Shown here in pieces: positions 1 to 9,717 of a stretch of DNA of 26,514 nt (positions are counted from its first letter, which is position 1; every line of letters begins with the position of its first letter). Source of the DNA: Deinococcus betulae (GTDB lineage: Bacteria; Deinococcota; Deinococci; Deinococcales; Deinococcaceae); contig NZ_JAIQXU010000045.1 in the NCBI RefSeq assembly GCF_020166395.1, forward strand, positions 1 to 26,514. Direction: 5' to 3'. The position numbers and the translations under genes are program-made. The notes under the pieces were generated by a model, which made no database searches, was not told the DNA's origin, and worked only from the letters and a program-made list of their open reading frames with translations.

Positions 1-211
1 TCCTATTCCAGGTTAATCAGGCACGATGCTGGTGCTGAAGTGATGGGGCGGCCACTTGACTGTTGTGGATGCTTGTCGTCGTTTACCCAGCAGAGCTTTG
101 GGTTCGCCGGATTCTGAGTCTTCCCTCCTCTCTGTGAAACACCGGCCCAGACGGTGGGGGAGGTCGTGCCCCAATTTCTCACTTCCTCAGATTGCTGGCA
201 GCCGCTGCTCT

Positions 212-562
212 TTAGCGCCCCTGCTCTGTGCGGGCGCTTAAGGCCACGATGGCGTCCCAGCTGTCCGGCTGCTCGGGATCGTCCAGCGCGGCGCGGTTGC
301 GGCCCTGAAAGCCGCAGGTCTGGCAGCGGTGAACCAGCACCCAGCCCTTCTTGCCGCTCTGCTCCACACCCACGGGGGCCATCAGGCCGTGACACTCGCA
401 GGCGCGGTCACCGGGCAGGACATCCACATGTTTGCTGTGCAGGCAGTGGGGGCAGTGGTTTCGCACGCTGCCGTTGCGCAGCGGTAACACCTGGGCGCCG
501 CAGTGACCGCAGGCGAAGGCGTTGTTGGTGCCCTGCACAGTAAAACGCCGCTCACCGCTCAA
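212..562 (-). CDS. RNHCP domain zinc-binding protein
   Basis: A 116-residue protein carrying the RNHCP signature that names its family, at residues 34-38. Four cysteine pairs are visible: C18/C21, C37/C40, C55/C57 and C80/C83, spaced like zinc-ribbon knuckles, so a structural zinc-binding fold is likely. The family occurs in many bacteria, but I know of no established molecular function. The ATG start overlaps the stop of the upstream four-TM protein by 4 nt (ATGA), so the two are probably translationally coupled and co-transcribed. The last codons lie in an inverted repeat (AGCGCCC/GGGCGCT, about 213-238) that is not followed by a U-tract. Family assignment is confident; role is unknown. Confidence 0.88.
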   Translation of the reverse strand: MSGERRFTVQGTNNAFACGHCGAQVLPLRNGSVRNHCPHCLHSKHVDVLPGDRACECHGLMAPVGVEQSGKKGWVLVHRCQTCGFQGRNRAALDDPEQPDSWDAIVALSARTEQGR

Positions 563-957
563 AGGCGCCGCCCAGAGCGCGCGGCCCAGCGGCTGTCCAG
601 AAAGGCGCGGACGCTGGCCGTGCCCACCAGCGCGGTGGCCAGCACCAGATACCCCAGCCCCACCCCACTGATGACCCAGGTGCCCGACAGCATGCCCAGG
701 ATGAACACCAGAAAGCCGGCCACCATGCCGAAACTAACCGTCAGGCGCCAGGCCCAGATGCTGCCGCGCCAGACCATCCCCAGCAAAAAGGCGGTGGCGC
801 AGGCGTACAGCACCTGCCTCTCTACGCCGGTCGCCTGGCCCTGCACCAGCCCCGCCAGCAGCGGCAGACTGGTCAGCATGAACAGGCCCCACAGGACGGC
901 CAGGGTTAGGGGGCGGCCCGCCGCGACCAGTGGAGAAGGCGAAAGAGGAGGGGTCAC
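559..957 (-). CDS. small four-TM membrane protein, unknown function
   Basis: A 132-residue hydrophobic protein with about four membrane segments (near residues 15-37, 48-63, 68-90 and 94-113) and a short basic C-terminus. No catalytic motif is recognised. The start is GTG; I see neither a convincing SD nor a well-placed TAnnnT box directly upstream. It is the first gene of a two-gene unit with the RNHCP protein, whose start overlaps its stop. The pairing suggests a shared context but does not reveal function. Confidence 0.75.
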   Translation of the reverse strand: MTPPLSPSPLVAAGRPLTLAVLWGLFMLTSLPLLAGLVQGQATGVERQVLYACATAFLLGMVWRGSIWAWRLTVSFGMVAGFLVFILGMLSGTWVISGVGLGYLVLATALVGTASVRAFLDSRWAARSGRRL

Positions 958-1412
958 AGCCGGTATTTCAGCACATGGGCGCGGCGCGGGCGAGGACAGG
1001 AATCACGCTGGAGCGAGGAGGCTGGGACGTGGCCAACTCCTGTACCCCTTCCCCGTGCGGGCGAAGCTCTTAAGCTCGGCTCCCGCAGTCAAATCCACTT
1101 TAGCCCCACGATGTGCCATAACGTTTCCATTCAAACGGCCTGCTACAGGCCCGCAGGAGAACGGAAGAGGTTCAGGGCCTGGGGCTGGTCAAGCAGTAAT
1201 CTTCTGGTGTGTGGGCGTCACGGACTGATGGCCTGCTAGACGCCTATTTCAGCATTTCACTCCGGTCCTCAGCAGCCCTGCATTTGGGAGAACCTCAGAT
1301 GCCCTCTCCCCTGTAACAGGAGGCCCTGTGGCCCCAGGCGCCGCACGCAGCCTCTGGCGCCCAGCCAGTTCCTGCCACCCTCTCCTTTCACCAAATGCTC
1401 TAGGCTGCGGCC
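958..1412. other. 455 bp intergenic region between divergent units
   Basis: This gap separates the minus-strand membrane protein/RNHCP unit from the plus-strand MOSC gene. The only clear signal is the -10 box of the MOSC gene at its right end. Open frames here look like chance frames in GC-rich DNA: none has an SD or a recognisable protein. I searched for a Deinococcus radiation/desiccation response motif and saw no palindrome, only an isolated CATAA near 1118. Confidence 0.5.
1401..1406 (+). promoter_or_regulatory. -10 box (TAGGCT) for leaderless MOSC gene
   Basis: TAGGCT lies 6 nt upstream of the ATG at 1413, and there is no SD. A start site 6-8 nt after the hexamer would fall on the ATG, predicting a leaderless mRNA. 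No good -35 hexamer is apparent. Confidence 0.65.
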
Positions 1413-2075
1413 ATGAGCGAACTGAGGGTGACGGCCGTGTGTGTGGGACAGCCAACGGCTCTGAAAGTGGGCGGCCGGGCCACCATCACGGGCATCGACA
1501 AGCACCCACTGCCGGGCCATGTGGCGGTCCGACAAGCAGGGCTGGACGGCGACCATGTGCTAAACCGCAAGCACCACGGCGGCCCCGATCAGGCAGTGTA
1601 TGCCTACACCCAGACGGATTACGCGGCCTGGGCAGCCGAGCTCTCTCCCCCGCCCCGCCCCGGCCTGTTTGGCGAGAACCTGACCCTGAGTGGCCTGGCC
1701 TCCGCCGAGCTGCGCGTAGGCGACCGCCTGACGCTGCACGGCACGGGCGGCGACGCCGTGCTAGAAGTCACCGCGCCGCGCATTCCCTGCGGCACGCTGG
1801 CGGCCCATGTGCGCGAGGGCTCGTTTGTCAAACGCTTTGCCCGGATGCGCCGGCCTGGCCTGTATCTGCGTGTCTTGCAGGAAGGCACCGTAGGCGCCGG
1901 TGACGCCGTGACCTATACCCCCGGCGACCCTGCCGCGCCGACCATTGGCGAGCTGTTTGACCTGTATGTGGGGGACCGGGACACCATGCGGGCCACTCTG
2001 GAAGCCTGGCTGACCTTCCCGGTCGCCATACGGACCCGGCGCGACCTCGAAAGTCGGCTGAGCAAACTTGGTTAA
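1413..2075 (+). CDS. MOSC domain-containing protein (YiiM-like)
   Basis: A 220-residue protein matching the MOSC fold of the YiiM type. Visible marks are the GGPDQAVY segment (56-63), GENL (87-90), the RVGD strand (101-104) and the conserved cysteine in PCGTL (C126), which in MOSC proteins is the proposed sulfur-carrying or molybdenum-cofactor-contacting residue. Family members take part in sulfur transfer or reduce N-hydroxylated compounds with Moco; which applies here cannot be read from sequence. Length is typical. The ATG follows a TAGGCT box by 6 nt, suggesting leaderless translation. It converges on msrA, with a shared hairpin terminator between them. Confidence 0.88.
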   Translation: MSELRVTAVCVGQPTALKVGGRATITGIDKHPLPGHVAVRQAGLDGDHVLNRKHHGGPDQAVYAYTQTDYAAWAAELSPPPRPGLFGENLTLSGLASAELRVGDRLTLHGTGGDAVLEVTAPRIPCGTLAAHVREGSFVKRFARMRRPGLYLRVLQEGTVGAGDAVTYTPGDPAAPTIGELFDLYVGDRDTMRATLEAWLTFPVAIRTRRDLESRLSKLG

Positions 2076-2088
2076 CCCTGCTGGCCAC

Positions 2089-2127
2089 GAGAAAGCGCGC
2101 CAGAAGATAACTCTGGCGCACTTTCTC
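2089..2127. terminator. bidirectional hairpin terminator between MOSC gene and msrA
   Basis: Arms 2089-2104 and 2112-2127 pair over 15 of 16 positions (one C/A mismatch) around a 7-nt loop. The outer arm gives CTTTCTC on either strand, so each transcript ends in a pyrimidine-rich stretch. It sits exactly between two convergent stop codons, as expected for a two-way terminator. Confidence 0.8.
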
Positions 2128-2134
2128 TAGTTGC

Positions 2135-2701
2135 TTAGGCCCGCAAACGATCGGCGTAATACTGGCGCATCTTGGCCACTTTGGGCGCAATTACGGCCGC
2201 GCAGTACGGCTGGCGCGGGTTATTGGCGTAGTAGTCCTGATGGTAGTCCTCGGCCACAAAGAACTCGCTGGCGGGCTCGACAGTGGTGACAATCGGCTGG
2301 CCGAAGACGTTCTGCGAGGTCAGGTCGGCAATCACCTCGCGGGTCTGGGCTTCTTGCTCGGGGGTCTGGGGAAACACCGCGCTGCGGTACTGGGTGCCCG
2401 TATCCGCGCCCTGCCGGTTGAGGGTTGTGGGGTCATGGGTGGCAAAAAACAGGCCCAGCAGGTCCTTGTAACTGACCTGCGCCGGGTCAAAAGTCACGCG
2501 CACGGCCTCGGCGTGGCCCGTCTGGCCGCTGCACACGCTGCGGTAATCGGGGTTGGGCGTGTGACCGCCGATGTAGCCGCTTTCAATCTTCTGCACGCCG
2601 CGCACGTCCTTGAGCACAGCTTCTGTACACCAGAAGCAGCCTCCAGCAAGAATGGCCTGTTGCGTCTGGGACTGGGAGGTCGGGGTCGTCATGAGAGGCA
2701 T
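2135..2701 (-). CDS. msrA: peptide methionine-S-sulfoxide reductase MsrA
   Basis: MsrA reduces methionine-S-sulfoxide in proteins and free methionine back to methionine, a cytoplasmic oxidative-damage repair step that uses thioredoxin as electron donor. The 188-residue protein has the family hallmark GGCFWC (C22 nucleophile, C25), the GYIGG and Y-x-x-V-C-S-G-x-T-G-H-A-E segments, and a C-terminal cysteine in PYCAAV. Length is typical. There are two possible ATG starts: 2701 and 2692. The inner one would overlap by 4 nt (ATGA) the end of a 30-45 codon upstream frame; neither has an SD or a TAnnnT box at leaderless distance, so the start is uncertain. Confidence 0.95.
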   Translation of the reverse strand: MPLMTTPTSQSQTQQAILAGGCFWCTEAVLKDVRGVQKIESGYIGGHTPNPDYRSVCSGQTGHAEAVRVTFDPAQVSYKDLLGLFFATHDPTTLNRQGADTGTQYRSAVFPQTPEQEAQTREVIADLTSQNVFGQPIVTTVEPASEFFVAEDYHQDYYANNPRQPYCAAVIAPKVAKMRQYYADRLRA

Positions 2702-2884
2702 GATGCCGCGCGGGCCTGCGCACGACGGGAAGCAGGGGCACGGTCTAAACGCCAGGTCAAGGTGAAGAGAAGAGGGGTCATGCTCGCCGCCCTTGCCGTG
2801 CGTCCGAGGTCGAAGGCAAAAGGCATGGTGAGATCAAGGCAGCATCTTCATTGGTGCTGACCTACTGAACACACCTGGAGTCTT

Positions 2885-3041
2885 TTACAAACTCCGATTG
2901 AATCGAACAGCATGCAGGATGGTATCCGAGCCGACTTGGCAAGCTGCGCCGTAGGCTTGAAGAGCTTCGTAGAAGAGCGAGGAGGAGAGGGGACGGACTG
3001 CCGCTCTCCTTTAATGTGCCGTTATCAGGCGGAAACTGTAT
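2885..3041 (+). repeat. ~157 bp intergenic repeat, copy 1
   Basis: Aligned with the reverse complement of 20600-20755, this stretch shares a terminal block (14 identical nt, ACTCCGATTGAATC, within 2890-2904), an internal block of about 26 nt with three mismatches (ATCCGAGC ... AAGCTGCGC, about 2924-2949) and a matching far end (12 of 16, ending CTGTAT at 3041). Copies are 157 and 156 bp. The terminus contains the small palindrome CGATT-G-AATCG. The right end meets the stop codon of the TSUP transporter (3041-3043). It resembles the small non-coding repeats known to be dispersed between genes in Deinococcus genomes; the family name is not known to me. Confidence 0.7.
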
Positions 3042-3793
3042 TACCGCCCAAAAAACAGCCGGGCAGCCACCAGCACCACGATGATCCCGTACATCCACTT
3101 CACGAAGGCGCTGCCGCGCAGCATGGCCATGCGCGCACCCGCATAGGCGCCCAGGGCGTTGGCGGCGCCCATCGGCAGGCCAATCCACCAGACCATCTGC
3201 CCACCCACCAGAAACAGGAAAAAGGCACCCAGGTTGGTGGCAAAATTCACGGTGCGCGCGTTGCCGCTGGAGCGCACGAGGTTAAAACCGGCCAGCGAGA
3301 ACAGAAACATGGCAAAGGTGCCGGTGCCGGGGCCCAGAAAGCCGTCATAGAGGCCAATGACCAGCGTGCCCGGCAGGGTCAGGGCCAGGGTACGGGCGGT
3401 CAGACCGGGATAGCGGTCTTCCAGGCCAAAGCGCTTGTTGACCAGCACCAGGGCGCCGACCGCCAGGATGACCACGCCCACCAGCGTGCGAAACACTGCC
3501 GGGTCCACAAAACGCACCAGAAAGGCGCCCAGCGCGCTGCCAAGGAGGGCCAGCGGAATCAGGCGCAGCACCAGCGGCCGCTCAACATGCCCGCCCTTCC
3601 AGTACTGCCAGGTGGCGCTGCCGGACCCAAAAATAGCCAGCAGCTTGTTGGTGGCGACCACCTGCGCGGGGCTGAGGCCCATCAGGAAAAGGGTGGGCAG
3701 CGTGATGGTGCCGCCGCCGCCGGCCACCGCGTCCAGAAAACCGGCGAGAAAGGCCAGAGGCAGGCCGTAAAGCAGCACTTCGGGACCAGGCAC
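3041..3793 (-). CDS. TSUP (TauE/SafE) family membrane transporter
   Basis: A 250-residue polytopic protein of the TauE/SafE family (formerly DUF81), which moves sulfite, sulfonates, sulfoacetate or related organic anions across the membrane; substrate cannot be assigned. Diagnostic features are the N-terminal [13 protein letters not shown] glycine-rich loop, the ATNKLLA segment and the second-half repeat around [14 protein letters not shown]. About eight hydrophobic segments are visible. The frame is open upstream to 3904, but I choose GTG at 3793: a TACAGT box lies 7 nt upstream (3801-3806), it gives the normal family length, and it avoids overlap with divergent tyrA. The stop codon abuts a ~157 bp repeat. 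Confidence 0.85.
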   Translation of the reverse strand: MPGPEVLLYGLPLAFLAGFLDAVAGGGGTITLPTLFLMGLSPAQVVATNKLLAIFGSGSATWQYWKGGHVERPLVLRLIPLALLGSALGAFLVRFVDPAVFRTLVGVVILAVGALVLVNKRFGLEDRYPGLTARTLALTLPGTLVIGLYDGFLGPGTGTFAMFLFSLAGFNLVRSSGNARTVNFATNLGAFFLFLVGGQMVWWIGLPMGAANALGAYAGARMAMLRGSAFVKWMYGIIVVLVAARLFFGR

Positions 3794-3800
3794 GCCGGGC

Positions 3801-3806
3801 ACTGTA
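3801..3806 (-). promoter_or_regulatory. -10 box (TACAGT) for leaderless TSUP gene
   Basis: TACAGT on the minus strand ends 7 nt before the GTG at 3793, with no SD. It faces the tyrA -10 box at 3839-3844, so the two divergent promoters share the DNA between them. Confidence 0.6.
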
Positions 3807-3838
3807 GCGCGGGTGGGCGCCAGCGGAAGGGGCCGTGC

Positions 3839-3844
3839 TAGCCT
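3839..3844 (+). promoter_or_regulatory. -10 box (TAGCCT) for leaderless tyrA
   Basis: TAGCCT lies 7 nt before the ATG at 3852. It supports 3852 over the in-frame upstream codon at 3813, which would place the promoter inside the gene. Confidence 0.6.
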
Positions 3845-3851
3845 CGCCCCC

Positions 3852-4967
3852 ATGACTGCCCGCCCAGACCGCGCCGCCCCCCCTGCCCCGCCCCTGTTTG
3901 ACACCGCTGTGGTGGCGGGCGTGGGCCTGATTGGCGGCAGCGTGGCGCTGGGACTGCGTCAGCGGCTGCTGGCGCGGCGGGTGATTGGTCTGGACGCCAG
4001 CATGGACGTGCTGCGCGAGGCCGAGGCACTGGGCGTGGTGGACGAGGTGCGGGCCGCACCGGGCGAGTGGCTGCGCGGAGCCGACCTGGTGGTGCTGGCC
4101 GCCCCCATGCGCGCCCTGGCCCCCCTGGCCGCCGACCTGGCCCCTTACCTGAATCCAGCCGCGCTGGTTACCGACGTGGGCAGCGTGAAGGCCGGGATTG
4201 CCGCCGAGATGGAGCGCCTGGGCGTGCGGGGCTTCGTGGCCGGGCACCCGATGGCGGGCAGCGAGCGCGGCGGGGTCACACACGCCCGCGCCGCGCTGCT
4301 GGAAAACGCCGTGTGGGTGCTGACTCCCACCGACCACACTCCCCTGACCGCCCTGAGCCGCGCCCGCACGCTGGTCGAGGAACTGGGCGCCGCCCCCGTG
4401 GTCATGCCGCCTGACGCCCACGACGCGCTGGTGGCGACGGTCAGTCACCTGCCCTACCTGGCCAGCCTGGCCCTGACGCATATGGTGGCGCGTGACGAAC
4501 GCCTGAGCCTGCTGGCAGCCGGCGGCTTCCGTGACCTGACGCGCGTGGCCAGCGGCGACCCCCGCATGAGCCGCGACATGGTGGTGGAAAACCGCGCGGC
4601 CCTCAAAGACGCCCTGGGCCGGTTCCGGAGGCAACTTCAGCGCCTGGAAGCCGATCTCGACGAACCCGAGGAACTGCTGGCCGCCGCCGCTGAAGGCAAA
4701 CGCACCCGTGACAGCCTGCCAGTGGTGCGCCGCAGCCTGCTGCCCCAGCGCCACGACCTTGTGGTAGCAGTGCCCGACCGTCCCAACCAGATTGGCGCCG
4801 TGACGCAGGCCCTGGGCGCGGCGGGCGTGAACATCAAGGACATTGAGGTGCTGGCCATTCGTGAGGACGGCGGCGCCATTCGCCTGGGCTTAGAAAGCCC
4901 TGACGATGTAACACACGCGGCCAGCATCCTGAATGCGGCGGGTTTTGAGGTGCGGGGCCGGGGCTGA
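3852..4967 (+). CDS. tyrA: prephenate dehydrogenase with C-terminal ACT domain
   Basis: TyrA catalyses NAD(P)-dependent oxidative decarboxylation of prephenate to 4-hydroxyphenylpyruvate, the committed step to tyrosine. The 371-residue protein opens with a Rossmann motif ([10 protein letters not shown], 21-30), followed by DVGSVK (108-113), HPMAGSE (132-138) and SHLPYL (198-203), typical of the dehydrogenase; the family usually has His at the end of SHLPH. Residues about 301-371 form an ACT domain (VPDRPNQIG..., NIKDIEVL), which suggests allosteric control, probably by tyrosine. The start at 3852 is preceded by a well-spaced -10 box. It is divergent from the TSUP gene, with no visible functional link. 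Confidence 0.92.
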   Translation: MTARPDRAAPPAPPLFDTAVVAGVGLIGGSVALGLRQRLLARRVIGLDASMDVLREAEALGVVDEVRAAPGEWLRGADLVVLAAPMRALAPLAADLAPYLNPAALVTDVGSVKAGIAAEMERLGVRGFVAGHPMAGSERGGVTHARAALLENAVWVLTPTDHTPLTALSRARTLVEELGAAPVVMPPDAHDALVATVSHLPYLASLALTHMVARDERLSLLAAGGFRDLTRVASGDPRMSRDMVVENRAALKDALGRFRRQLQRLEADLDEPEELLAAAAEGKRTRDSLPVVRRSLLPQRHDLVVAVPDRPNQIGAVTQALGAAGVNIKDIEVLAIREDGGAIRLGLESPDDVTHAASILNAAGFEVRGRG

Positions 4968-5091
4968 GCACCTGAGTCCTCGGAGGCAGAGGGCTACCCC
5001 GCGCGCAGCGGCTGATGCAGGTCCCTGTCTCCACCCTCACACGGCGACAAAAGATGAGGCGCCCATTCACCCTGCCTGGCCCCCGACGCGG

Positions 5092-5097
5092 TAGCGT
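5092..5097 (+). promoter_or_regulatory. -10 box (TAGCGT) for acyltransferase gene
   Basis: TAGCGT is 6 nt before a TTG (5104) and 9 nt before the ATG (5107) of the same frame. A GAGGGG run (5098-5103) touches the start but is too close to act as a normal SD, so a leaderless or near-leaderless transcript is likely. Confidence 0.5.
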
Positions 5098-5106
5098 GAG
5101 GGGTTG

Positions 5107-6273
5107 ATGGCTGACCCGCTCCCACTCTCCCCTCCCCCCAACGCGGCTTCTGTCCCCGTTCCTGACCCAGCCCCCTCGGATCAGGCGCCGGAGACGCCGC
5201 CGCTTGAGGGCAGGCCCGCACCAGCCACGCGCCTTTCAGCCATTGATCTGTTTCGCGGCCTGACCATTCTGGAAGTGGTGGGGCACCACACGAGCGGCGT
5301 GGCGCTGCGCTGGTTTCAGCCTGACACCACCGCCCACCTGGCCGCGCTGCTGGTGAACCGCACCTTGCACTTTGCCGTGCCCGCCTTCGTGTTCCTGTCG
5401 GCGGTGGTGCTGACGCGCAGCCTGCTGAAAAAGTTCGAGCCGGGCCGGTACTTCTGGCGGCGCCTGACGCGCGGCGGCTGGCCATACCTGCTCTGGAGCG
5501 CGCTGTACATCGCCTGGTACGTCTGGACTGGCCAGCGCGCCCCCGATACCCTGACCGATTGGGACCGCTGGCGCGACTGGCTCATGTACGGCAAGGCCAG
5601 CTATCACCTGTACTTCCTGCTGGTGGCGCTGGAAGTCTATTTGGTGCTGCCCCTGCTGCTGCCCCTGGCGCGGCGGCGGCCCAGCATCACGGCGGCGCTG
5701 CTGGCGGGGCTGGCCCTGCAACTGGGGCTGTACTTTCTGAACCGTGAAGTGCTGCGCCTTCCCTTTCCAGCCAGCACGGTGCTGTGGTACATGCTGCCGG
5801 TGGTGCTAGGCATGGCCGTGGGCGCCCGCCTGGACGAGTTCACGGGCTGGTGGCAGCGGCGACGCTGGACCCTGCTGCCCTTCCTGATCGGGGCCTATCT
5901 AGTGTACCTGCCCACTGCGCTGGCCTACGCCCGGGGCGAGGCCGTTACGCCCGTGGTGTACAGCGGCCTGAGCTGGGTGTACACCAGCCTGACCGCCCTG
6001 ACCTTGCTGGGGCTGGCCTACCGCCTGGCCCGCAGCACCCGCGTTCCCTGGCTGCGCACGGGGGTAGGTCTGCTGGGCACGGTGAGCCTTCAGGTGTACC
6101 TGATTCACCCGGCGCTGCTCCAGGCCCTGGAAAAATACATGCCGCCCGACGGCCCGCCCTGGCGCGTGGCGGTCACGGTGGCCGCCTATTTTGTGGTGGC
6201 GCTGGTCTTGCCCGCACTGCTGGGCCGCACGCTTCTGAACACACGCCTGGGCACGCTGCTGTTTGGCCGCTGA
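5107..6273 (+). CDS. acyltransferase 3 family membrane protein
   Basis: A 388-residue integral membrane protein of the acyltransferase-3 (OafA/YrhL-like) family, whose members transfer acetyl or other acyl groups to cell-surface sugars, polysaccharides or lipids. After a proline-rich N-terminus of about 40 residues comes the family opening RLSAIDLFRGLTILEVVGHH, then about nine to ten hydrophobic segments. The conserved histidine pair near the first membrane segment (GHH) is present, and the C-terminal part includes the usual LIHPALL-type segment. The acceptor is unknown. It stands alone between tyrA and a secreted hydrolase. Confidence 0.85.
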   Translation: MADPLPLSPPPNAASVPVPDPAPSDQAPETPPLEGRPAPATRLSAIDLFRGLTILEVVGHHTSGVALRWFQPDTTAHLAALLVNRTLHFAVPAFVFLSAVVLTRSLLKKFEPGRYFWRRLTRGGWPYLLWSALYIAWYVWTGQRAPDTLTDWDRWRDWLMYGKASYHLYFLLVALEVYLVLPLLLPLARRRPSITAALLAGLALQLGLYFLNREVLRLPFPASTVLWYMLPVVLGMAVGARLDEFTGWWQRRRWTLLPFLIGAYLVYLPTALAYARGEAVTPVVYSGLSWVYTSLTALTLLGLAYRLARSTRVPWLRTGVGLLGTVSLQVYLIHPALLQALEKYMPPDGPPWRVAVTVAAYFVVALVLPALLGRTLLNTRLGTLLFGR

Positions 6274-6342
6274 GCGGCAAGACAGCTGATGCCTTGAGGC
6301 CGAAGACGCCCCTCAATTCCACTGGCGCTGCCCACTTTTATA

Positions 6343-6387
6343 GACACTCACTTCGTTCGCCCCGGAGAAGTCGAGGAGTTCCTCGAC
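6343..6387 (+). repeat. 17-nt conserved motif plus hairpin, copy A
   Basis: GACACTCACTTCGTTCG (6343-6359) is identical to the minus-strand reading of 15999-16015. Ten nt later comes a perfect 7-bp hairpin, GTCGAGG-AGTT-CCTCGAC (6370-6387). The other copy is also followed by a hairpin, but of different sequence, which argues that the pairing is conserved rather than the bases. Confidence 0.5.
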
Positions 6388-6704
6388 CGTTAGCATCGGA
6401 GGCGCTCGCTACGATTCTGGACACGCGGAGTTGTGAGCCAGAGGCCAGTCGCTGTATTGAGACGGTAGCCTCCATGAACTAAATGGTGACGCTGGCCATC
6501 CTCACTGCGATGGAAGACCGCTGTGAGCCAATCGCCTACCTCAGCGTGAGGAAGAACAGTGCCCGTTGGAGTCGCCTGGTAAGAGATCGCCTGAGAGCAA
6601 CAGGGACTCCAGACATGGACTGGACCTGCCGGCACTTGCCCGGTTTATTGACTTTCAGACCGCACCCGTCCAGCCTGTCACAGCCTCCGGTCAGCTTGAG
6701 ACGC

Positions 6705-6710
6705 TACAGT
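6705..6710 (+). promoter_or_regulatory. -10 box (TACAGT) for secreted hydrolase
   Basis: TACAGT ends 8 nt before the GTG at 6719, which is exactly where a signal peptide begins. No SD is present, so a leaderless transcript is predicted. Confidence 0.6.
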
Positions 6711-6718
6711 GCCGCGAA

Positions 6719-7585
6719 GTGAAGCGTGCTGCCGTCCTCCTGTTCTCTGTGCTGTGCGCTGCCAGTGTTTCTGCGGGCGCCCTGACCCCACCCCCCCCGT
6801 CTCTGGATATTCCAGCCACCCCGCCCGCATGGGTGTCGCTGGGCGCCCCGGACGCGCCGTCATGGCTTCAGGCGCCGGCCACCTGCGCGGCGCGGCCCTG
6901 CTCGCTGGTGGTCGTGTCGCACCCGCGCGGCCAGAGCGCCGAGCGGCTGCGTGACAGCCCGCAGGTGGGCGTACTCACCAGCACGCTGCTGCAGGGCGGC
7001 TTTGCGGTGCTGCTGAGCAGCGACGGCGGACCCGCCACCTGGGGCAGCCCAGCAGCCCTGAGCGAACTGGGGGCCACCCACGCGGCGGCCACGCGCCGCT
7101 TTGCCTGGAATGGCCGCACTTTCGCCCTGGGCCTGAGTATGGGCGGCCTGATGGCGCTGCGCAGCGCCCTGCCTGGCGCGCCCTATCCCGTCAGCGGCCT
7201 GGCCCTGATTGACGCCTGGGTGGATCTGGACCAAGCCTACGGCACGGCCGTAACGCGCCGCACCGAGATTCAGACGGCCTACACAGTCAGCGGCGCCCTG
7301 CCGGCGGCCCTGAATCCGCTGGTGGCCGCCCAGACGGCGCCGCGCCAGCCCCTCCTGACGGTGTTTAGCGAGGAAGACCAGACCGTACCCCACGCCACCA
7401 ACAGCGCGCGGCTGTTCGAGGTTTTTGGACGTCACCCCGATAGCGTGCAGCTGCGTGTCAGCGGCGCTCACCTGGGCGGGAACCGCTTCACGCCAGAGCT
7501 GGGCGCCCATCTGGCCGCCTTCTTTGGGCGCCTGGAAGCCCGACCCCCAGCGCCGACCGAAGTGCCGATGTTGCGCTCCAGGTGA
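6719..7585 (+). CDS. secreted alpha/beta hydrolase
   Basis: A 288-residue protein with a Sec signal peptide (VKR, then a hydrophobic core to about residue 18, likely cleavage near VSA-G). The mature part has the nucleophile elbow GLSMGG (S140), a candidate acid in EEDQTVP (D220) and a candidate catalytic histidine in SGAHLGG (H251), so the triad looks complete. A SHPRG segment near residue 67 may form the oxyanion region; C56 and C61 could form a disulfide. Likely an exported esterase or lipase-like enzyme; substrate unknown. The frame is open upstream to 6566, but GTG 6719 is chosen because of the signal peptide and the -10 box 8 nt before it. Confidence 0.82.
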   Translation: MKRAAVLLFSVLCAASVSAGALTPPPPSLDIPATPPAWVSLGAPDAPSWLQAPATCAARPCSLVVVSHPRGQSAERLRDSPQVGVLTSTLLQGGFAVLLSSDGGPATWGSPAALSELGATHAAATRRFAWNGRTFALGLSMGGLMALRSALPGAPYPVSGLALIDAWVDLDQAYGTAVTRRTEIQTAYTVSGALPAALNPLVAAQTAPRQPLLTVFSEEDQTVPHATNSARLFEVFGRHPDSVQLRVSGAHLGGNRFTPELGAHLAAFFGRLEARPPAPTEVPMLRSR

Positions 7586-7594
7586 CAGGGGCTG

Positions 7595-8086
7595 TTATCT
7601 CACCCAAAGATTGGCGGTGTTGGACACTATGGCTGGCAGATCTAACGCCCGACCAGAAGCGGTGTCAATGAGAACGATCTGCACCGACAGCAGGTATTTC
7701 CCCGGTGGCAGCCCGGCCTCTCGAATGGGTGACAGCGGACTCTTGAACGTCTGCCAGGTGCCGCGCGCGGTGTTTACACTCAGCCCCACCTCGGCACACA
7801 AGGTCTGGCGGTTGGGGTACATCAGCAGGCCCTTACCCTGCCGGTCAAAGACGGTGTAGCGCACCTGGCAGATGCCGGTGAGCAAGAATCGGCCTGGGTT
7901 TTCCAAGCCTTTGACCTTAACGGTCAGGAGGGAGTCCTGGGCGCCAGGCTCCACGACACCAGGAATAAACACCTGCACCAACGCAGGCTGGTTGGCCGTA
8001 GTGACCGCCTCCGCCTGACCACCGACCAGCAGCCCGCCGACCACGCCCATAAGGCTGAGGCGCTTCCAGACAGTCAGGGTTAGCAC
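7595..8086 (-). CDS. secreted protein of unknown function
   Basis: A 163-residue protein with an N-terminal signal peptide (basic WKR, hydrophobic stretch 11-22, probable cleavage after AEA at residue 26). The mature part is rich in beta-forming segments and contains PPGKYLLSVQIV, reminiscent of Ig-like extracellular domains such as the BsuPI type, but that resemblance is weak. Two cysteines (QVRYT-preceding C and QTLC) could form a disulfide. The start is GTG. It converges on the secreted hydrolase with only 9 bp between the stop codons, and no terminator hairpin is seen there. Confidence 0.65.
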   Translation of the reverse strand: MLTLTVWKRLSLMGVVGGLLVGGQAEAVTTANQPALVQVFIPGVVEPGAQDSLLTVKVKGLENPGRFLLTGICQVRYTVFDRQGKGLLMYPNRQTLCAEVGLSVNTARGTWQTFKSPLSPIREAGLPPGKYLLSVQIVLIDTASGRALDLPAIVSNTANLWVR

Positions 8087-8184
8087 GGCTGCATTCTGCC
8101 GCCCGAAGGTGAGGAGACCCGGACCAGCACCAAGAGCAGGCGGGCCCCCTTCTACGCTGGTGCCCGCCCTCTCCTGTTCTTTAT

Positions 8185-9717
<1,533 letters not shown>

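Larger units (their letters stand above)
6274..6718. other. 445 bp intergenic region with repeat motif and hairpin
   Basis: No convincing gene lies here. Short open frames on both strands lack SDs and recognisable products. The region holds the 17-nt motif at 6343-6359 that recurs in inverse orientation at 15999-16015, an adjacent hairpin (6370-6387), a longer-range inverted pair TGGAGTC/GACTCCA (about 6568-6612) and, at its right end, the promoter of the secreted hydrolase. It may contain remnants of a decayed mobile or repeat element. Confidence 0.45.

Noticed and set aside
213..238. Inverted repeat AGCGCCC/GGGCGCT at the end of the RNHCP gene as a terminator
   Set aside because: It overlaps the last codons and is not followed by a U-tract, so it does not qualify as an intrinsic terminator.
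933..957. Tiny frame (VLKYRL) overlapping the GTG of the four-TM gene
   Set aside because: No -10 box lies at leaderless distance from its start; the overlap alone is expected whenever a start codon is followed by A.
1100..1130. Possible radiation/desiccation response motif
   Set aside because: Only a lone CATAA half-site is present; the palindromic partner is missing, and no DNA-repair gene is adjacent.
6390..6722. Short frames on both strands in the gap before the secreted hydrolase
   Set aside because: No SD or -10 box at their starts, no recognisable protein, and they overlap one another on opposite strands.
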